From contig JAHEIH010000026.1 of the NCBI GenBank assembly GCA_024639455.1, positions 366,987 through 430,986 of the forward strand: 64,000 nucleotides of DNA, read 5' to 3'. Both the position numbers and the translations under genes were made by a program. Shown here piece by piece: positions 7,208-18,156 of this stretch (position 1 is the stretch's first letter; each line of letters opens with the position of its first letter). The notes under the pieces are model-generated. The model saw nothing but the letters and a program-made list of their open reading frames with translations, had not been told where the DNA came from and searched no databases. This DNA is from Cellvibrionales bacterium (GTDB lineage: Bacteria; Pseudomonadota; Gammaproteobacteria; Pseudomonadales; JAHEIH01).

Positions 7208-9753
7208 AACAATTCTGCCGGCGCTAGCTCCTCCGTCTCAGACTCCGAATGACTATTGTTCGACTCGCGCTCTGGGAGTGGCGCATTTTCCTCGCGGAAT
7301 ATCTCAAAAATGGCATTGCGCTGTCCCGCACCGGCAGCTTTACCCGTTTCTGGGTCGATACGGATGGTCACCAGGCCGTCGGGTTGTTTGCGGCGTTCTT
7401 GAGGGGTTTCGGGTAGCGCCAGTGCCATGTAGTCGATCCACATTGGCAGGGCGGCATTGCTACCAAATTCGCCTGAGCCAAGGTCGGTGTTGTTGTCAAA
7501 GCCCATCCAGGTGGTGGTCACGATAGATTCATTAAAGCCCGAGAACCACACGTCGGTGGGACCATTGGTGGTGCCGGTCTTACCGGCGATGTCATTGCGC
7601 TTCAGAGCCCTTGCGCGACGCCCAGTACCTTTTTTGATGGTGTCGCTGAGGATGTCGGTCATGATGAAATTAACCCGTTCATCCATGATGCGCTCGGCGT
7701 ATTGCACCGGTACTTCATCCGCCTCTTCACGAATACCCATTTCCATGGCCATAGCCATGGCTGTTTGCTCCTCGTCACTTAGGCTGTTGTCGAGATTACC
7801 CTTGTCGCTGCATTCGGCACAGGCAATTAACGGTGCGTGCTCGTAAAGTACGCCGCCGTCAAAGCTCTCGATACGCTGAATGATAAAGGGGTCGACTTTA
7901 AAGCCTCCATTGGCAAAGGAGGCGTAAGCTTGCGCTACCTGTAGCGGTGTCACAGCAAGCGTACCCAGCGCCAAAGACAGGTCGGGTGGTAGCTTGTCGC
8001 GTTCAAAACCGAAGCGCGTTAAGTAGTTAATGGCGTTGCGAATACCTAGTTGTTGCAATAGTCGAATAGACACTAGGTTACGCGAGCTGTAAAGCGCTTC
8101 GCGTAGGCGCGTGGGGCCGGCAAACCTGCCACTATCATTCTCAGGGCGCCAAGTGCTTTCTAGTGCCTTATCGTTAAATACTACCGGCGCGTCGTTAAAG
8201 ATGCTTGCTGCACTAAAGCCGTTCTCAAGTGCAGCCGCGTAGATAAAGGGCTTCAGGTTGGAACCGGGTTGGCGCGCCGCTTGAGTGACACGATTGAATT
8301 TACTGTGCGAGAAGTCAAATCCGCCGGTGACCGCTTTGATGGCTCCACTGTTGGGATCGAGGCTGACCAGAGCGGCCTGTGCGGCAGGGATTTGGCTGAG
8401 GTGCCAACGGCCGTCCTCGGCCTGTTTTACACGAATCAAGTGGCCAACGTCGACCACATCTTCTACCGACTTAGGCTTGCTGCCGCGACTGTTTTCATTG
8501 ATGTAGGGGCGTGCGTTGGCGAGGCCGTTTTCCCAGGCGAGTCGAGCGAATTCGCCGCTAGGCAATATAAGGTCTGCCCCGTAGCTATCAATGGCGGTGA
8601 CGACCGCTGGCACATTGCCGTCGAGCTCGCGGCGTTTTTGTAGCTCTGCCAGCCAAATAGGCCTAAATTCTGCCAATGCGTCGATCGGCGCGCTATCTAG
8701 CAGCGTGTTGCTGAGAAGGTTTTCTGTGTCGCTGTCGTTGGTGTCATTATCCGAAGTCGGCTCTGGTGCGGTGAGTATTGCCTCGGGTCCACGGTAACCG
8801 TGGCGATTGTCGTAGGCGTAAAGGCCATCTTTTACCGCTCGGTCGGCCTTTGCTTGAAGATTGCCACGCAGGGTGGTGTAAGCAATAAAGCCGTCGGTGT
8901 AAATCTCTGGGCCAAACATATCGAGCAGCACTTGGCGCGCCATTTCCGAGGCGAAGGGTGCGTAGAGATCCAGTGGGGTGTCGTGCTTGGTGGCGTTGTC
9001 TTCAAAGGCCTTGGCTGTGCGGTACTCTTCGTTGCTGATATAGCCCAAAGAGTACATGCGGTCGATGATCCAGTCGCGGCGTATCAGGGCGCGCGGTGGA
9101 TTGACAATGGGGTTGTAGGCGGACGGTGCTTTCGGAAGCCCGGCGAGCATTGCCCACTGCGCATGGTTGAGTTCATGCAGTGACTTGCCGTAGTAGACGT
9201 TGGCCGCGGCTTCAAAGCCGTAAGCGCGGTGGCCAAGAAACACTTCATTGACGTACATTTCAAGGATTTCTTCCTTGGTTAGCGCCATTTCCATCTCGAG
9301 CGAGAGGATGATCTCATTGAATTTGCGAATGAACACACGTTCTTTGGTGAGGAACACCGCGCGCGCCACTTGCATGGTAATGGTTGAGCCACCGGAGCCC
9401 TTTTCACCGGTGGTGACGATGTCGATAACTGCGCGGGCGAGGCCTTTCATATTGATGCCGCGGTGCTCAAAGAAACGGTCATCTTCAGCGGCCAACAGGG
9501 CTTTAATAAATCCTTGTGGAATGTCTTCGTAGTGCAGTGGTGTGCGCTTTTTCTCGCCGAATTCGCCAATCAGTAAGCCGTCTTCACTGTAAATGCGCAG
9601 CGGTGTTTGCAGTTTGTAGTCCCGAAACGTTTTAACATCGGGCAGTGCTGGGCTCAAACTTAGGTAGGCCGCGGCGCCTATCATGGCCGCCGACGCAACT
9701 GAAAAAAGAAAAAACCAAACTAATTTTAAAGCGATAACGCGTAATGTTTTCAT
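7204..9753 (-). CDS. mrcA: Penicillin-binding protein 1A (bifunctional transglycosylase/transpeptidase)
   Basis: Class A PBP that polymerises glycan strands and cross-links peptides at the inner membrane. From ATG 9753 the product has 849 residues: one N-terminal transmembrane anchor, a glycosyltransferase domain with EDDRFFEHRG and GGSTITMQ, an OB-like insert, then the transpeptidase with PGSNLKP (SxxK nucleophile), SRN (SxN) and GKTGTTN (KTG). The C-terminus is acidic. An upstream ATG at 9813 exists, but the extra 20 residues do not resemble PBP1A and the ATG 9753 start places the anchor correctly. Head-to-head with pilM, as ponA is in Pseudomonas. Symbol ponA is equivalent. Confidence 0.97.
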   Translation of the reverse strand: MKTLRVIALKLVWFFLFSVASAAMIGAAAYLSLSPALPDVKTFRDYKLQTPLRIYSEDGLLIGEFGEKKRTPLHYEDIPQGFIKALLAAEDDRFFEHRGINMKGLARAVIDIVTTGEKGSGGSTITMQVARAVFLTKERVFIRKFNEIILSLEMEMALTKEEILEMYVNEVFLGHRAYGFEAAANVYYGKSLHELNHAQWAMLAGLPKAPSAYNPIVNPPRALIRRDWIIDRMYSLGYISNEEYRTAKAFEDNATKHDTPLDLYAPFASEMARQVLLDMFGPEIYTDGFIAYTTLRGNLQAKADRAVKDGLYAYDNRHGYRGPEAILTAPEPTSDNDTNDSDTENLLSNTLLDSAPIDALAEFRPIWLAELQKRRELDGNVPAVVTAIDSYGADLILPSGEFARLAWENGLANARPYINENSRGSKPKSVEDVVDVGHLIRVKQAEDGRWHLSQIPAAQAALVSLDPNSGAIKAVTGGFDFSHSKFNRVTQAARQPGSNLKPFIYAAALENGFSAASIFNDAPVVFNDKALESTWRPENDSGRFAGPTRLREALYSSRNLVSIRLLQQLGIRNAINYLTRFGFERDKLPPDLSLALGTLAVTPLQVAQAYASFANGGFKVDPFIIQRIESFDGGVLYEHAPLIACAECSDKGNLDNSLSDEEQTAMAMAMEMGIREEADEVPVQYAERIMDERVNFIMTDILSDTIKKGTGRRARALKRNDIAGKTGTTNGPTDVWFSGFNESIVTTTWMGFDNNTDLGSGEFGSNAALPMWIDYMALALPETPQERRKQPDGLVTIRIDPETGKAAGAGQRNAIFEIFREENAPLPERESNNSHSESETEELAPAELF

Positions 9754-9802
9754 ATAGTCTATATTGTATTTGTACGGTTTTCTCTGGGCTTTTGGCAGTG
9801 CC

Positions 9803-11534
<1,732 letters not shown>

Positions 11535-11535
<1 letters not shown>

Positions 11536-12155
11536 TGGATACTTCAAATCTCAAAGCCCAGTGGCAAGCCCTGCAAGAGTTCGACTTCAACTCCTTAGAT
11601 ATGGAAAACCCCGGATCTTGGCCTACCCCTGCCAAGGTGGTCGCGGCGGTATTCCTGGCGCTTTGTACACTCTTTGGCGGCTATAAGTTATTTGTCGAAG
11701 ACATGATGAAACAGTTGGAAAATGAACAGCGCCGTGAGCAGGAATTGCGTCAGCAATTTGAAGCCAAAGCGTTCAAGGCAGCCAATTTGCCGATGTTAAA
11801 AGCCCAACTTGCCGAGATGGAGCAGTCGTTTGGCAAGTTGTTGGGCCAGCTGCCCACCGACACCGAAGTGCCTGGTCTTTTGGAAGATATTAGCAACCGC
11901 GGAGAAAACTCTCGCCTCAACTTCAATAGCATTAAGTTGCTGGCTGAGCAGCGCAAAGAGTTCTATATCGAGCTGCCTATTTCTATCAATACCCAAGGCA
12001 ATTACCACGATATGGGAAGTTTCGTCAGCGGCGTGGCGGCGTTACCGCGCATCGTGACCCTACACGATTTTACTATTAGGCCCGATGGTAAAACGGTGAC
12101 TGGTTTGACGCTCGATATCCTAGCCAAGACCTATCGCTATAAGGAGGATGAATAA
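11535..12155 (+). CDS. pilO: Type IV pilus assembly protein PilO
   Basis: 206 residues. A cytoplasmic N-terminus is followed by a single membrane helix (about 33-53), a coiled-coil (about 58-100) and a periplasmic ferredoxin-like domain that pairs with PilN and binds the PilP lipoprotein. The motif-poor sequence is recognised by size, topology, the coiled-coil and position between pilN and pilP. Its ATG overlaps the pilN stop by one base (TAATG), as does the pilO/pilP junction, so stop-start re-initiation likely keeps subunit ratios equal. Confidence 0.95.
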
Positions 12156-12682
12156 TGACTCCTATGACACGATGGATCGCGTTGTTGGCCTTAGCCGCAT
12201 TAACCGCCTGTAGTGGTGGCAACGAAGATCTGCAGCTGTTTGTTGACGAAACCAAGGCTAAACCCATGGGTAAGGTGCCCCCTATTCCTATCTTTAAACC
12301 CTATCATGCGTTTACGTATTCAGCTCAGGCGCTGCGCCCTCCGTTTGAAAAGCCGGTTGATATTTTGGCGTTACAAAAGCGCCGTGGTGACTCGACGATC
12401 AAGCCTGATTTTTCTCGGCCAAAAGAGTTTTTGGAAGGCTTTGATCTAGATAACTTGTCGATGGTCGGAACGTTGTCCAACAGCAAGGGTTTCTGGGCGT
12501 TAGTGCGTGACACTGAAACTAATGTTCACCGTGTGGCGATCAATAATTACATGGGTCGAAACCACGGTAACGTGATTGAATTGGGTGACACTTTTATCTC
12601 GTTAATTGAAATTGTCCCCGATGGTTTGGGTGGTTGGTTAGAGCGTCCTAAAACCTTAAATTTGAAAGTGCTTGAGAATTAA
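12155..12682 (+). CDS. pilP: Type IV pilus lipoprotein PilP
   Basis: 175 residues. Signal peptide ending in the lipobox LTAC (Cys at about residue 19), then an unstructured proline-containing linker that binds PilN/PilO, and a C-terminal beta-sandwich HR-like domain (about residues 90-172) that contacts the PilQ N-domains. FDLDNLSMVGTL and GRNHGNVIEL are typical of the family. PilP ties the inner-membrane alignment complex to the outer-membrane secretin. Confidence 0.95.
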   Translation: MTPMTRWIALLALAALTACSGGNEDLQLFVDETKAKPMGKVPPIPIFKPYHAFTYSAQALRPPFEKPVDILALQKRRGDSTIKPDFSRPKEFLEGFDLDNLSMVGTLSNSKGFWALVRDTETNVHRVAINNYMGRNHGNVIELGDTFISLIEIVPDGLGGWLERPKTLNLKVLEN

Positions 12683-12699
12683 GCGAGTCGGAGAACGTT

Positions 12700-14880
12700 A
12701 TGGAAAATGGATTCACGCACACTTTGATTAGTGCAGCACGCTGGGCGGCGATATGTCTGTGCGCTGCACTTTCCGGTGCGGCTTGGGCGGAAGTGGCGGT
12801 CACCAACGTGGAATTTGCCAATAAAGCGAATGGTGCCCTGGAGATTCGGCTCGACTTTGACGGCGCCCCGCCGAGTCCGAAGACCTATACCATTACCCAG
12901 CCGGCTCGCTTGGTGGTGGATATGGAAGGTGTCATCAGTCGCCTGGAGCAGAAAAAGCACAGCCTTGCTATGGCCAACGCTGAGAGCTTGATGGTATTGG
13001 AGGCCGGCGATCGCACTCGCGCCATTGTTAATCTAAAAACCATGTCGCCCTACAGTACTAATGTGCGAGGTAACTCGTTGTTTATTGAGCTTGGACAAGC
13101 GGGTGCAGGAGACTTCGTGACTCGCCCAACTGAGGGCGTGTTGAGTTCATCGCTAAAACGCAGTGGCGCGGTAGCTAACGCCAACGCTGTGGGCTCTATT
13201 CATAGTCTCGACTTCAAACGCGGTCCAGCAGGCGAAGGTATGTTGATTATCGATCTGAGCGAGCAGCGCATCGATGTGGATGTTCGCGTTGAAGGTTCTA
13301 GCTTAAAAGTCGATTTCCTCGATTTGAACGTGCCAGAGAGACTGCAGCGCAAATACGATGTGGTCGATTTCGCCACCCCCATCAGTGGCTTTGAAGTCGT
13401 GCAGGCCCCCAACGCTGTGTCCATTAATATGCAGGCCGAGGGGCAGTTTGACTACTTGGCCTACCAAGCTGACGAGCAGTACGTTATCAGTGTCAAACCC
13501 TTGAGCGAAGAGGAGTTGGCTGAAAAACGCAAAGAGTTTGCCTATGCGGGCGATAGCTTGTCGCTAAACTTTCAAGACATCCCTGTGCGTTCGGTATTGC
13601 AGTTGATCGCAGACTTTACCGACCTGAACTTGGTGGCCAGTGATACCGTGGCGGGCAATATTACCCTGCGACTGCAAAATGTACCGTGGGATCAAGCACT
13701 CGACCTGGTGTTGAAAACCAAGGGCTTGGATAAGCGCGTCGATGGCAATGTCTTGATGGTCGGCCCTGCCGATGAAATCGCCGAGCGTGAACGCAAAGAA
13801 GTGGAGCACAATAAACAGCGCGAAGAACTTGCTCCAATGCAGACAGAGTTCATCAAGATTCGATATGCAGACGCCAAAGAGTTGTACGACATGTTTATGG
13901 GGACGGGTGAGCAGCAAAGCCAGACTTCACGTCGCCGCAATACTGATTCAGATGAAGACTACCAGAGCCTGCTTTCTGAGCGTGGTTCAATTCATGTTGA
14001 TGAGCGCACCAATGCGTTGTTAGTGACTGAAACCGCAGCCAAACTTGATGAAATCCGTGGTTTAATCGAATTACTCGACGTGCCTATCCGACAAGTAATG
14101 ATCGAAGCCCGTATCGTCAAAGCAAGCTCGGATTTCTCAGAAAAACTTGGCGTGCAATGGGGGGGTGTTGGTACGGCGGATAACGGCCGTTTGATATCTG
14201 GTGGTGGCTTGGACTCTGTCACGAATCTTCGCGATAGCTTCAATTCAGGGGGCGGTCTTGTCGCGGATTACCCTAATGCATTGGCGGTGGATCTTGGCAT
14301 TGCGGATTCCGGCACCAGTAAATTCAGCATCGGTTATGCCGATGCCGGCATGTTATTAAACCTTGAATTATCAGCTCTTGAGTCGGGTGGTTACGGTGAG
14401 GTGGTATCGCAGCCCAAGGTGATCACGGGTGACAAGCAAGAGGCAATGATTAGCTCGGGTGTTAAAATCCCCTATCAAACCCGCCAAACAGGCTCCTCAG
14501 AGGGGGCAGGTAATCAGCAGGCGACAATCACTTTGGAAGAGGCGGTATTGAAATTACAGGTGACCCCCAAGATCACACCTGACAACCGCATCATCATGGA
14601 TTTGATCATTACCCAAGATGCGTTGTCGGGCCTTGCAAGTAATGACCAGCCACTGATCGATACCACCCAGTTGGAAACCCAAGTGTTGGTGGATAACGGT
14701 GAAACCATCGTGTTGGGTGGCGTGTTCCAGACAGAGGACATCAATTCGACCACGAAAACGCCATTGCTGGGTGATATTCCTGTGCTTGGTAATTTATTTA
14801 AGCGCAAGACACAGACAACATCTAAGACAGAAACGCTTATCTTCATCACGCCTAGTATTCTGGCGGATGCACTGCGTTAA
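12700..14880 (+). CDS. pilQ: Type IV pilus secretin PilQ
   Basis: PilQ forms the outer-membrane gated ring through which the pilus passes. The 726-residue precursor has a signal peptide ending at about residue 30 (AAWA-E), two AMIN-type peptidoglycan-binding domains (about 31-270), an STN/N0 domain (DIPVRSVLQLIADFTDLNLV near 290), a secretin N1 domain (TEFIKIRYADAKELYDMF near 385), and the C-terminal secretin beta-barrel (about 465-725) with VISQPKVITGD-type features and LETQVLVDNGETIVLGG near 660. Length is typical. The start has GGAG 5' and lies 17 bases after pilP. A terminator follows at 14913-14939. Confidence 0.97.
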   Translation: MENGFTHTLISAARWAAICLCAALSGAAWAEVAVTNVEFANKANGALEIRLDFDGAPPSPKTYTITQPARLVVDMEGVISRLEQKKHSLAMANAESLMVLEAGDRTRAIVNLKTMSPYSTNVRGNSLFIELGQAGAGDFVTRPTEGVLSSSLKRSGAVANANAVGSIHSLDFKRGPAGEGMLIIDLSEQRIDVDVRVEGSSLKVDFLDLNVPERLQRKYDVVDFATPISGFEVVQAPNAVSINMQAEGQFDYLAYQADEQYVISVKPLSEEELAEKRKEFAYAGDSLSLNFQDIPVRSVLQLIADFTDLNLVASDTVAGNITLRLQNVPWDQALDLVLKTKGLDKRVDGNVLMVGPADEIAERERKEVEHNKQREELAPMQTEFIKIRYADAKELYDMFMGTGEQQSQTSRRRNTDSDEDYQSLLSERGSIHVDERTNALLVTETAAKLDEIRGLIELLDVPIRQVMIEARIVKASSDFSEKLGVQWGGVGTADNGRLISGGGLDSVTNLRDSFNSGGGLVADYPNALAVDLGIADSGTSKFSIGYADAGMLLNLELSALESGGYGEVVSQPKVITGDKQEAMISSGVKIPYQTRQTGSSEGAGNQQATITLEEAVLKLQVTPKITPDNRIIMDLIITQDALSGLASNDQPLIDTTQLETQVLVDNGETIVLGGVFQTEDINSTTKTPLLGDIPVLGNLFKRKTQTTSKTETLIFITPSILADALR

Positions 14881-14912
14881 CGCGTCTATGTCGTCATCAT
14901 TCAGCAAGTTTG

Positions 14913-14939
14913 AAAGCGCGGCATTGTTCGCGCTTTTTT
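14913..14939 (+). terminator. Intrinsic terminator of the pil operon
   Basis: Stem AAAGCGCG (14913-14920) / CGCGCTTT (14929-14936) with an eight-base loop and a continuous T tail of six counting the stem end (14934-14939). It separates pilQ from the aroK promoter. Confidence 0.85.
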
Positions 14940-14956
14940 AATGTTAATGGGTAAAT

Positions 14957-14985
14957 TTCACCCTGGGGCGCTTAGGGGATATAAT
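14957..14985 (+). promoter_or_regulatory. Predicted sigma-70 promoter of aroK-aroB-damX
   Basis: TTCACC (14957-14962) and a perfect TATAAT (14980-14985) with 17-base spacing, between the pilQ terminator and aroK. The -10 is flanked by GGGG and CCCC, forming a short dyad around it. Start of transcription would be near 14992, about 30 bases before the aroK ATG. Confidence 0.72.
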
Positions 14986-15021
14986 GCCCCGGCGTCACGA
15001 GGACGCGCTTTGAGAGCGACC

Positions 15022-15567
15022 ATGAAAAACACCACGAACATTTTCCTTGTTGGCCCCATGGGTGCGGGGAAAACCACCATTGGCCGATTGCTATCCGATC
15101 GCATGCAATTGGATTTTGTCGACGCTGATAAATACATTGAAGAAGTCACCGGTGCTAATATTCCATGGATTTTTGATGTTGAGGGTGAGGCGGGTTTTCG
15201 TGAGCGGGAGACGCGAGCAATCGACGAGTTGAGCCTGGGTGAAGGTGTTTTGCTCGCCACTGGCGGTGGCGCTGTTACCCGTGAAATAAATCGTCAGCTA
15301 TTGAGTGAGCGCGGTGTCGTAGTTTACTTGTACGCGACAGTCGATCAGCAAGTGGAGCGCACATCTCGCGACCGTAACCGACCATTGCTGCAAAACGACA
15401 ACCCCCGCCAGGTACTGCAGGATCTATTTGCTGTACGCGACCCGCTCTACCGAGAGGTGGCCGACATTATTGTTACTACCGACAATCGTCCACCTAATAT
15501 TGTGGCGCGCGACATCGGCGAACAAATCAATCAATACATCAGTCAACTAGCCTTGAGAGCGCTATGA
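15022..15567 (+). CDS. aroK: Shikimate kinase
   Basis: Phosphorylates shikimate at the 3-hydroxyl with ATP, step five of chorismate synthesis. 181 residues from ATG 15022: Walker [10 protein letters not shown] (about 10-18), FVDADKYIE with the shikimate-binding Asp (about 32-40), FRERETR (about 58-64), ATGGGAV (about 77-83) and the LID region with RNRPLL. The frame is open further upstream, but that part overlaps the promoter and lacks homology. Followed by aroB with a four-base ATGA overlap. Confidence 0.97.
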   Translation: MKNTTNIFLVGPMGAGKTTIGRLLSDRMQLDFVDADKYIEEVTGANIPWIFDVEGEAGFRERETRAIDELSLGEGVLLATGGGAVTREINRQLLSERGVVVYLYATVDQQVERTSRDRNRPLLQNDNPRQVLQDLFAVRDPLYREVADIIVTTDNRPPNIVARDIGEQINQYISQLALRAL

Positions 15568-16646
15568 AACAACTTCACGTCGAATTGGGCGATCGATCTT
15601 ATCCCATCTACATTGGCCCCTCGGTGATGTCCAATACTGAACTTTTACAGCAGCACATTCGTGGCCAGCAAGTGATGGTGGTAACCAATGAAACGATTGC
15701 GCCACTCTATTTGCAGCAAGTAACCCAAGCACTGGCGGGTAAAACTGTCGCGCATGTGATATTGCCCGACGGCGAAAAATTTAAGACCTTGAGCACGCTT
15801 AATCTAGTATTCGATGCCTTATTGGAAAAGCGTTTTAACCGCACGGTGACGCTTGTTGCTTTGGGCGGCGGTGTTGTCGGCGATATGACGGGCTTTGCAG
15901 CGGCGTGTTATCAGCGCGGTGTAGATTTCGTGCAAATTCCCACCACCTTACTCTCCCAAGTAGATTCATCCGTGGGGGGTAAGACTGGTGTCAATCACGC
16001 CATGGGCAAGAACATGATAGGCGCTTTTTATCAGCCGCAGAGTGTGCTCATTGATACCAATACTTTGCGTAGTTTGCCCGATCGTGAATTCGCGGCGGGG
16101 ATGGCCGAAGTGATCAAGTACGGTTTGATTGCCGATGTCGCTTTCTTTGACTGGCTGGAGGCCAATGCCGATGCGCTTATGGCTCGAGACGAAGCGGCCC
16201 TTCAATACGCGATTGCTCAATCCTGTCAGACCAAGGCAGACGTTGTGGCACAAGATGAGCGCGAAAGTGGAATTAGGGCTATCCTTAATTTGGGTCATAC
16301 CTTCGGGCACGCCATTGAAACGGCAACTAATTACACCAGTTACTTGCACGGCGAAGCCGTAGCAGTCGGTATGTTGATGGCGATGGATCTTTCGCAGCGT
16401 ATGGGCGCGGTAAGTGAGCAAGATTGTAAGCGCACTCGCGACTTAATCGTAAGTTGTGGCTTGCCAAGCCTCAGTCCGAAGGGGATGTCGCAAGAAACGT
16501 ATATGTCCCTTATGGCGGTAGACAAGAAAGTGCTTGACGGATCATTGCGCTTGGTGCTGTTAAAGCGCCTTGGCGAGGCCTATGTCGGCAACGACTTCCC
16601 GCCCGCTGCACTGGAAGCAACGCTGGGGTCCTTTTGTCACGAGTGA
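15564..16646 (+). CDS. aroB: 3-dehydroquinate synthase
   Basis: Converts DAHP to 3-dehydroquinate with bound NAD+ and a divalent metal, step two of the shikimate pathway. The 360-residue product has the NAD/substrate-binding stretch [15 protein letters not shown] (about 95-109), [19 protein letters not shown] (about 122-140), and the metal ligands in AEVIKYG (Glu), [12 protein letters not shown] (His) and [10 protein letters not shown] (His). Length matches the family. It is translationally coupled to aroK and the pair is conserved in gammaproteobacteria. Confidence 0.98.
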   Translation: MKQLHVELGDRSYPIYIGPSVMSNTELLQQHIRGQQVMVVTNETIAPLYLQQVTQALAGKTVAHVILPDGEKFKTLSTLNLVFDALLEKRFNRTVTLVALGGGVVGDMTGFAAACYQRGVDFVQIPTTLLSQVDSSVGGKTGVNHAMGKNMIGAFYQPQSVLIDTNTLRSLPDREFAAGMAEVIKYGLIADVAFFDWLEANADALMARDEAALQYAIAQSCQTKADVVAQDERESGIRAILNLGHTFGHAIETATNYTSYLHGEAVAVGMLMAMDLSQRMGAVSEQDCKRTRDLIVSCGLPSLSPKGMSQETYMSLMAVDKKVLDGSLRLVLLKRLGEAYVGNDFPPAALEATLGSFCHE

Positions 16647-16653
16647 GGTGAGC

Positions 16654-17952
16654 ATGGAAGCGCGCAAGGCCGCATTTACTGGAGATGTATTGCAGTCAGT
16701 GGAAAGCTTATTAACGACCTCAAAAGACAGTTTTTATCTGGATGCACATCGTAGCGATACTATGCAGCAGATGGATCATCACTGGAAGTATTCCGGCACG
16801 GTATTACTTTGTGGCGATCCCGGTGTCGGCAAGTCTGCACTGGTTAAAAAAGCCCAAGACATGCTGCCCGACGATGTGGTTTCGCTTTACATCGATTGCA
16901 AGGTGCTGACCTCCGCAGACGATATTCTTAGTTATATCCTAGATGCCTTGAGCCTGAGTGGTGGCCCAATCAAAACGCGCCGTGAAGCTGCCGAGAAGCT
17001 TTTACAGCACGCCGAGCTTGAAACCGATTTGGGTCGCTATGTGTTGCTTTACTTGGATCATTTTGATGCGCTGCGCGACAGCAGTCAGCGCTTCTTTTGG
17101 CAATTGTCCCAGTTGCCACACAGCCAGTTAAAAATGGTGCTAGTAACGGATAGCTACTATCGAGACTGTCTGGACGGTTTTGATGTGGCCGATGCTATGC
17201 CGCAACTTTTACTTCAGCCGCTGCACCCACACAAAATTATCCATCACCTTAACGAGCGATTAGCCCCAAGTGGCTTGGAAATGCACCAATTGTTGTCGGT
17301 GAAGACGCTCGATAATCTGATTGCAAGCGCCAAAGGGAATATTGCCCAGCTGGAAGATGCGCTGCAGCAATTAATCGCCCAATATCATCAACCTGTCGCC
17401 CCCAAGACCAGACTGAGTAGTACTGTCGTGGCGGTGATGGCGTTGAGTATGATACTCACTGGGGGCATCTATTTTGTGCTGGTTGGAGAAGAAGAGTCAC
17501 CGAGTGTCGAGTCCTTCGTGGTGGAGGTCCCTGCTATTCAACCCGAGGTGTTGGTGGTGGAAGACAGCCCATACCTAGTCACCGCTGACGAGGTAGAAAA
17601 TGTAGACGCTGAGGAGCCGCTTGGCGAGACGTCTGAAGTATTAATGGTTGCATTGCCAGAGCCTGCCATAGAGGCTGAGAATTTGCTGACGTCGCCTGAG
17701 CCCACCACGATTCTTCCCGTCACAATCCAATTGATGGGGGTGTATGAGCGAGCGAGATTGCAGAGCATTCTCAACAGACACCTCGATCAACCCCTCGATA
17801 TTATTCAAACCGAACGCAATGGGCGGCCTTGGTTCGTGCTTTTGTTCGGCGCTTATCCCGATAAAGCGGCGGCACAGCGTGAATTGGCACGTATTCCCGC
17901 GGATTTAAAGCCCGGTGAGCCATGGATTCGTATGCGTGCGGATATTCGCTAA
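16654..17952 (+). CDS. damX: DamX-like AAA ATPase with C-terminal SPOR domain
   Basis: 432 residues from ATG 16654 (GAGG five bases upstream). The cytoplasmic N-terminal part is an ExeA-type P-loop ATPase: Walker A CGDPGVGKSAL (about 51-61) and a hydrophobic Walker B run LLYLDHFDAL near 132. A single membrane helix follows (about 258-278), then an acidic, Val/Glu/Pro-rich periplasmic linker and a C-terminal SPOR domain (about 350-430). In Escherichia coli DamX follows aroKB and localises to the division septum through SPOR; the same order here supports the name. Whether ATPase activity is retained is not visible from sequence alone. The Ala/Glu-rich linker differs in composition from its neighbours. 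Confidence 0.87.
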   Translation: MEARKAAFTGDVLQSVESLLTTSKDSFYLDAHRSDTMQQMDHHWKYSGTVLLCGDPGVGKSALVKKAQDMLPDDVVSLYIDCKVLTSADDILSYILDALSLSGGPIKTRREAAEKLLQHAELETDLGRYVLLYLDHFDALRDSSQRFFWQLSQLPHSQLKMVLVTDSYYRDCLDGFDVADAMPQLLLQPLHPHKIIHHLNERLAPSGLEMHQLLSVKTLDNLIASAKGNIAQLEDALQQLIAQYHQPVAPKTRLSSTVVAVMALSMILTGGIYFVLVGEEESPSVESFVVEVPAIQPEVLVVEDSPYLVTADEVENVDAEEPLGETSEVLMVALPEPAIEAENLLTSPEPTTILPVTIQLMGVYERARLQSILNRHLDQPLDIIQTERNGRPWFVLLFGAYPDKAAAQRELARIPADLKPGEPWIRMRADIR

Positions 17953-17990
17953 GTTATTGAAAGATTTATAGTCTAGTTAAACCTTTCGTA

Positions 17991-18017
17991 AGATTTGTAC
18001 GATTTATGGGCAAATCT
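17991..18017. repeat. Inverted repeat between damX and gltB
   Basis: Arms AGATTTG (17991-17997) and CAAATCT (18011-18017), separated by 13 bases. There is no T-run of terminator length. It may be an operator for the gltB promoter about 25 bases downstream or a weak damX terminator; neither is proven. Confidence 0.4.
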
Positions 18018-18039
18018 CAATATTTTTGAAGCCGAAAAT

Positions 18040-18068
18040 TTGTTTGAACAAGGCCTCATGTGTAAAAT
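18040..18068 (+). promoter_or_regulatory. Predicted promoter of gltBD
   Basis: TTGTTT (18040-18045) and TAAAAT (18063-18068), spacing 17. Expected start near 18075, giving a leader of about 80 bases before the gltB ATG at 18157. The 204-base interval between damX and gltB is AT-rich and holds nothing else recognisable besides the inverted repeat at 17991-18017. Confidence 0.55.
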
Positions 18069-18156
18069 GTCGATCCCCTTTTTCTTGTGTTAGACGCTTT
18101 GCGCCACTCGGAAATGGCTAACATATTGTTTTATTTCATTTTTTACGGAATTGTCT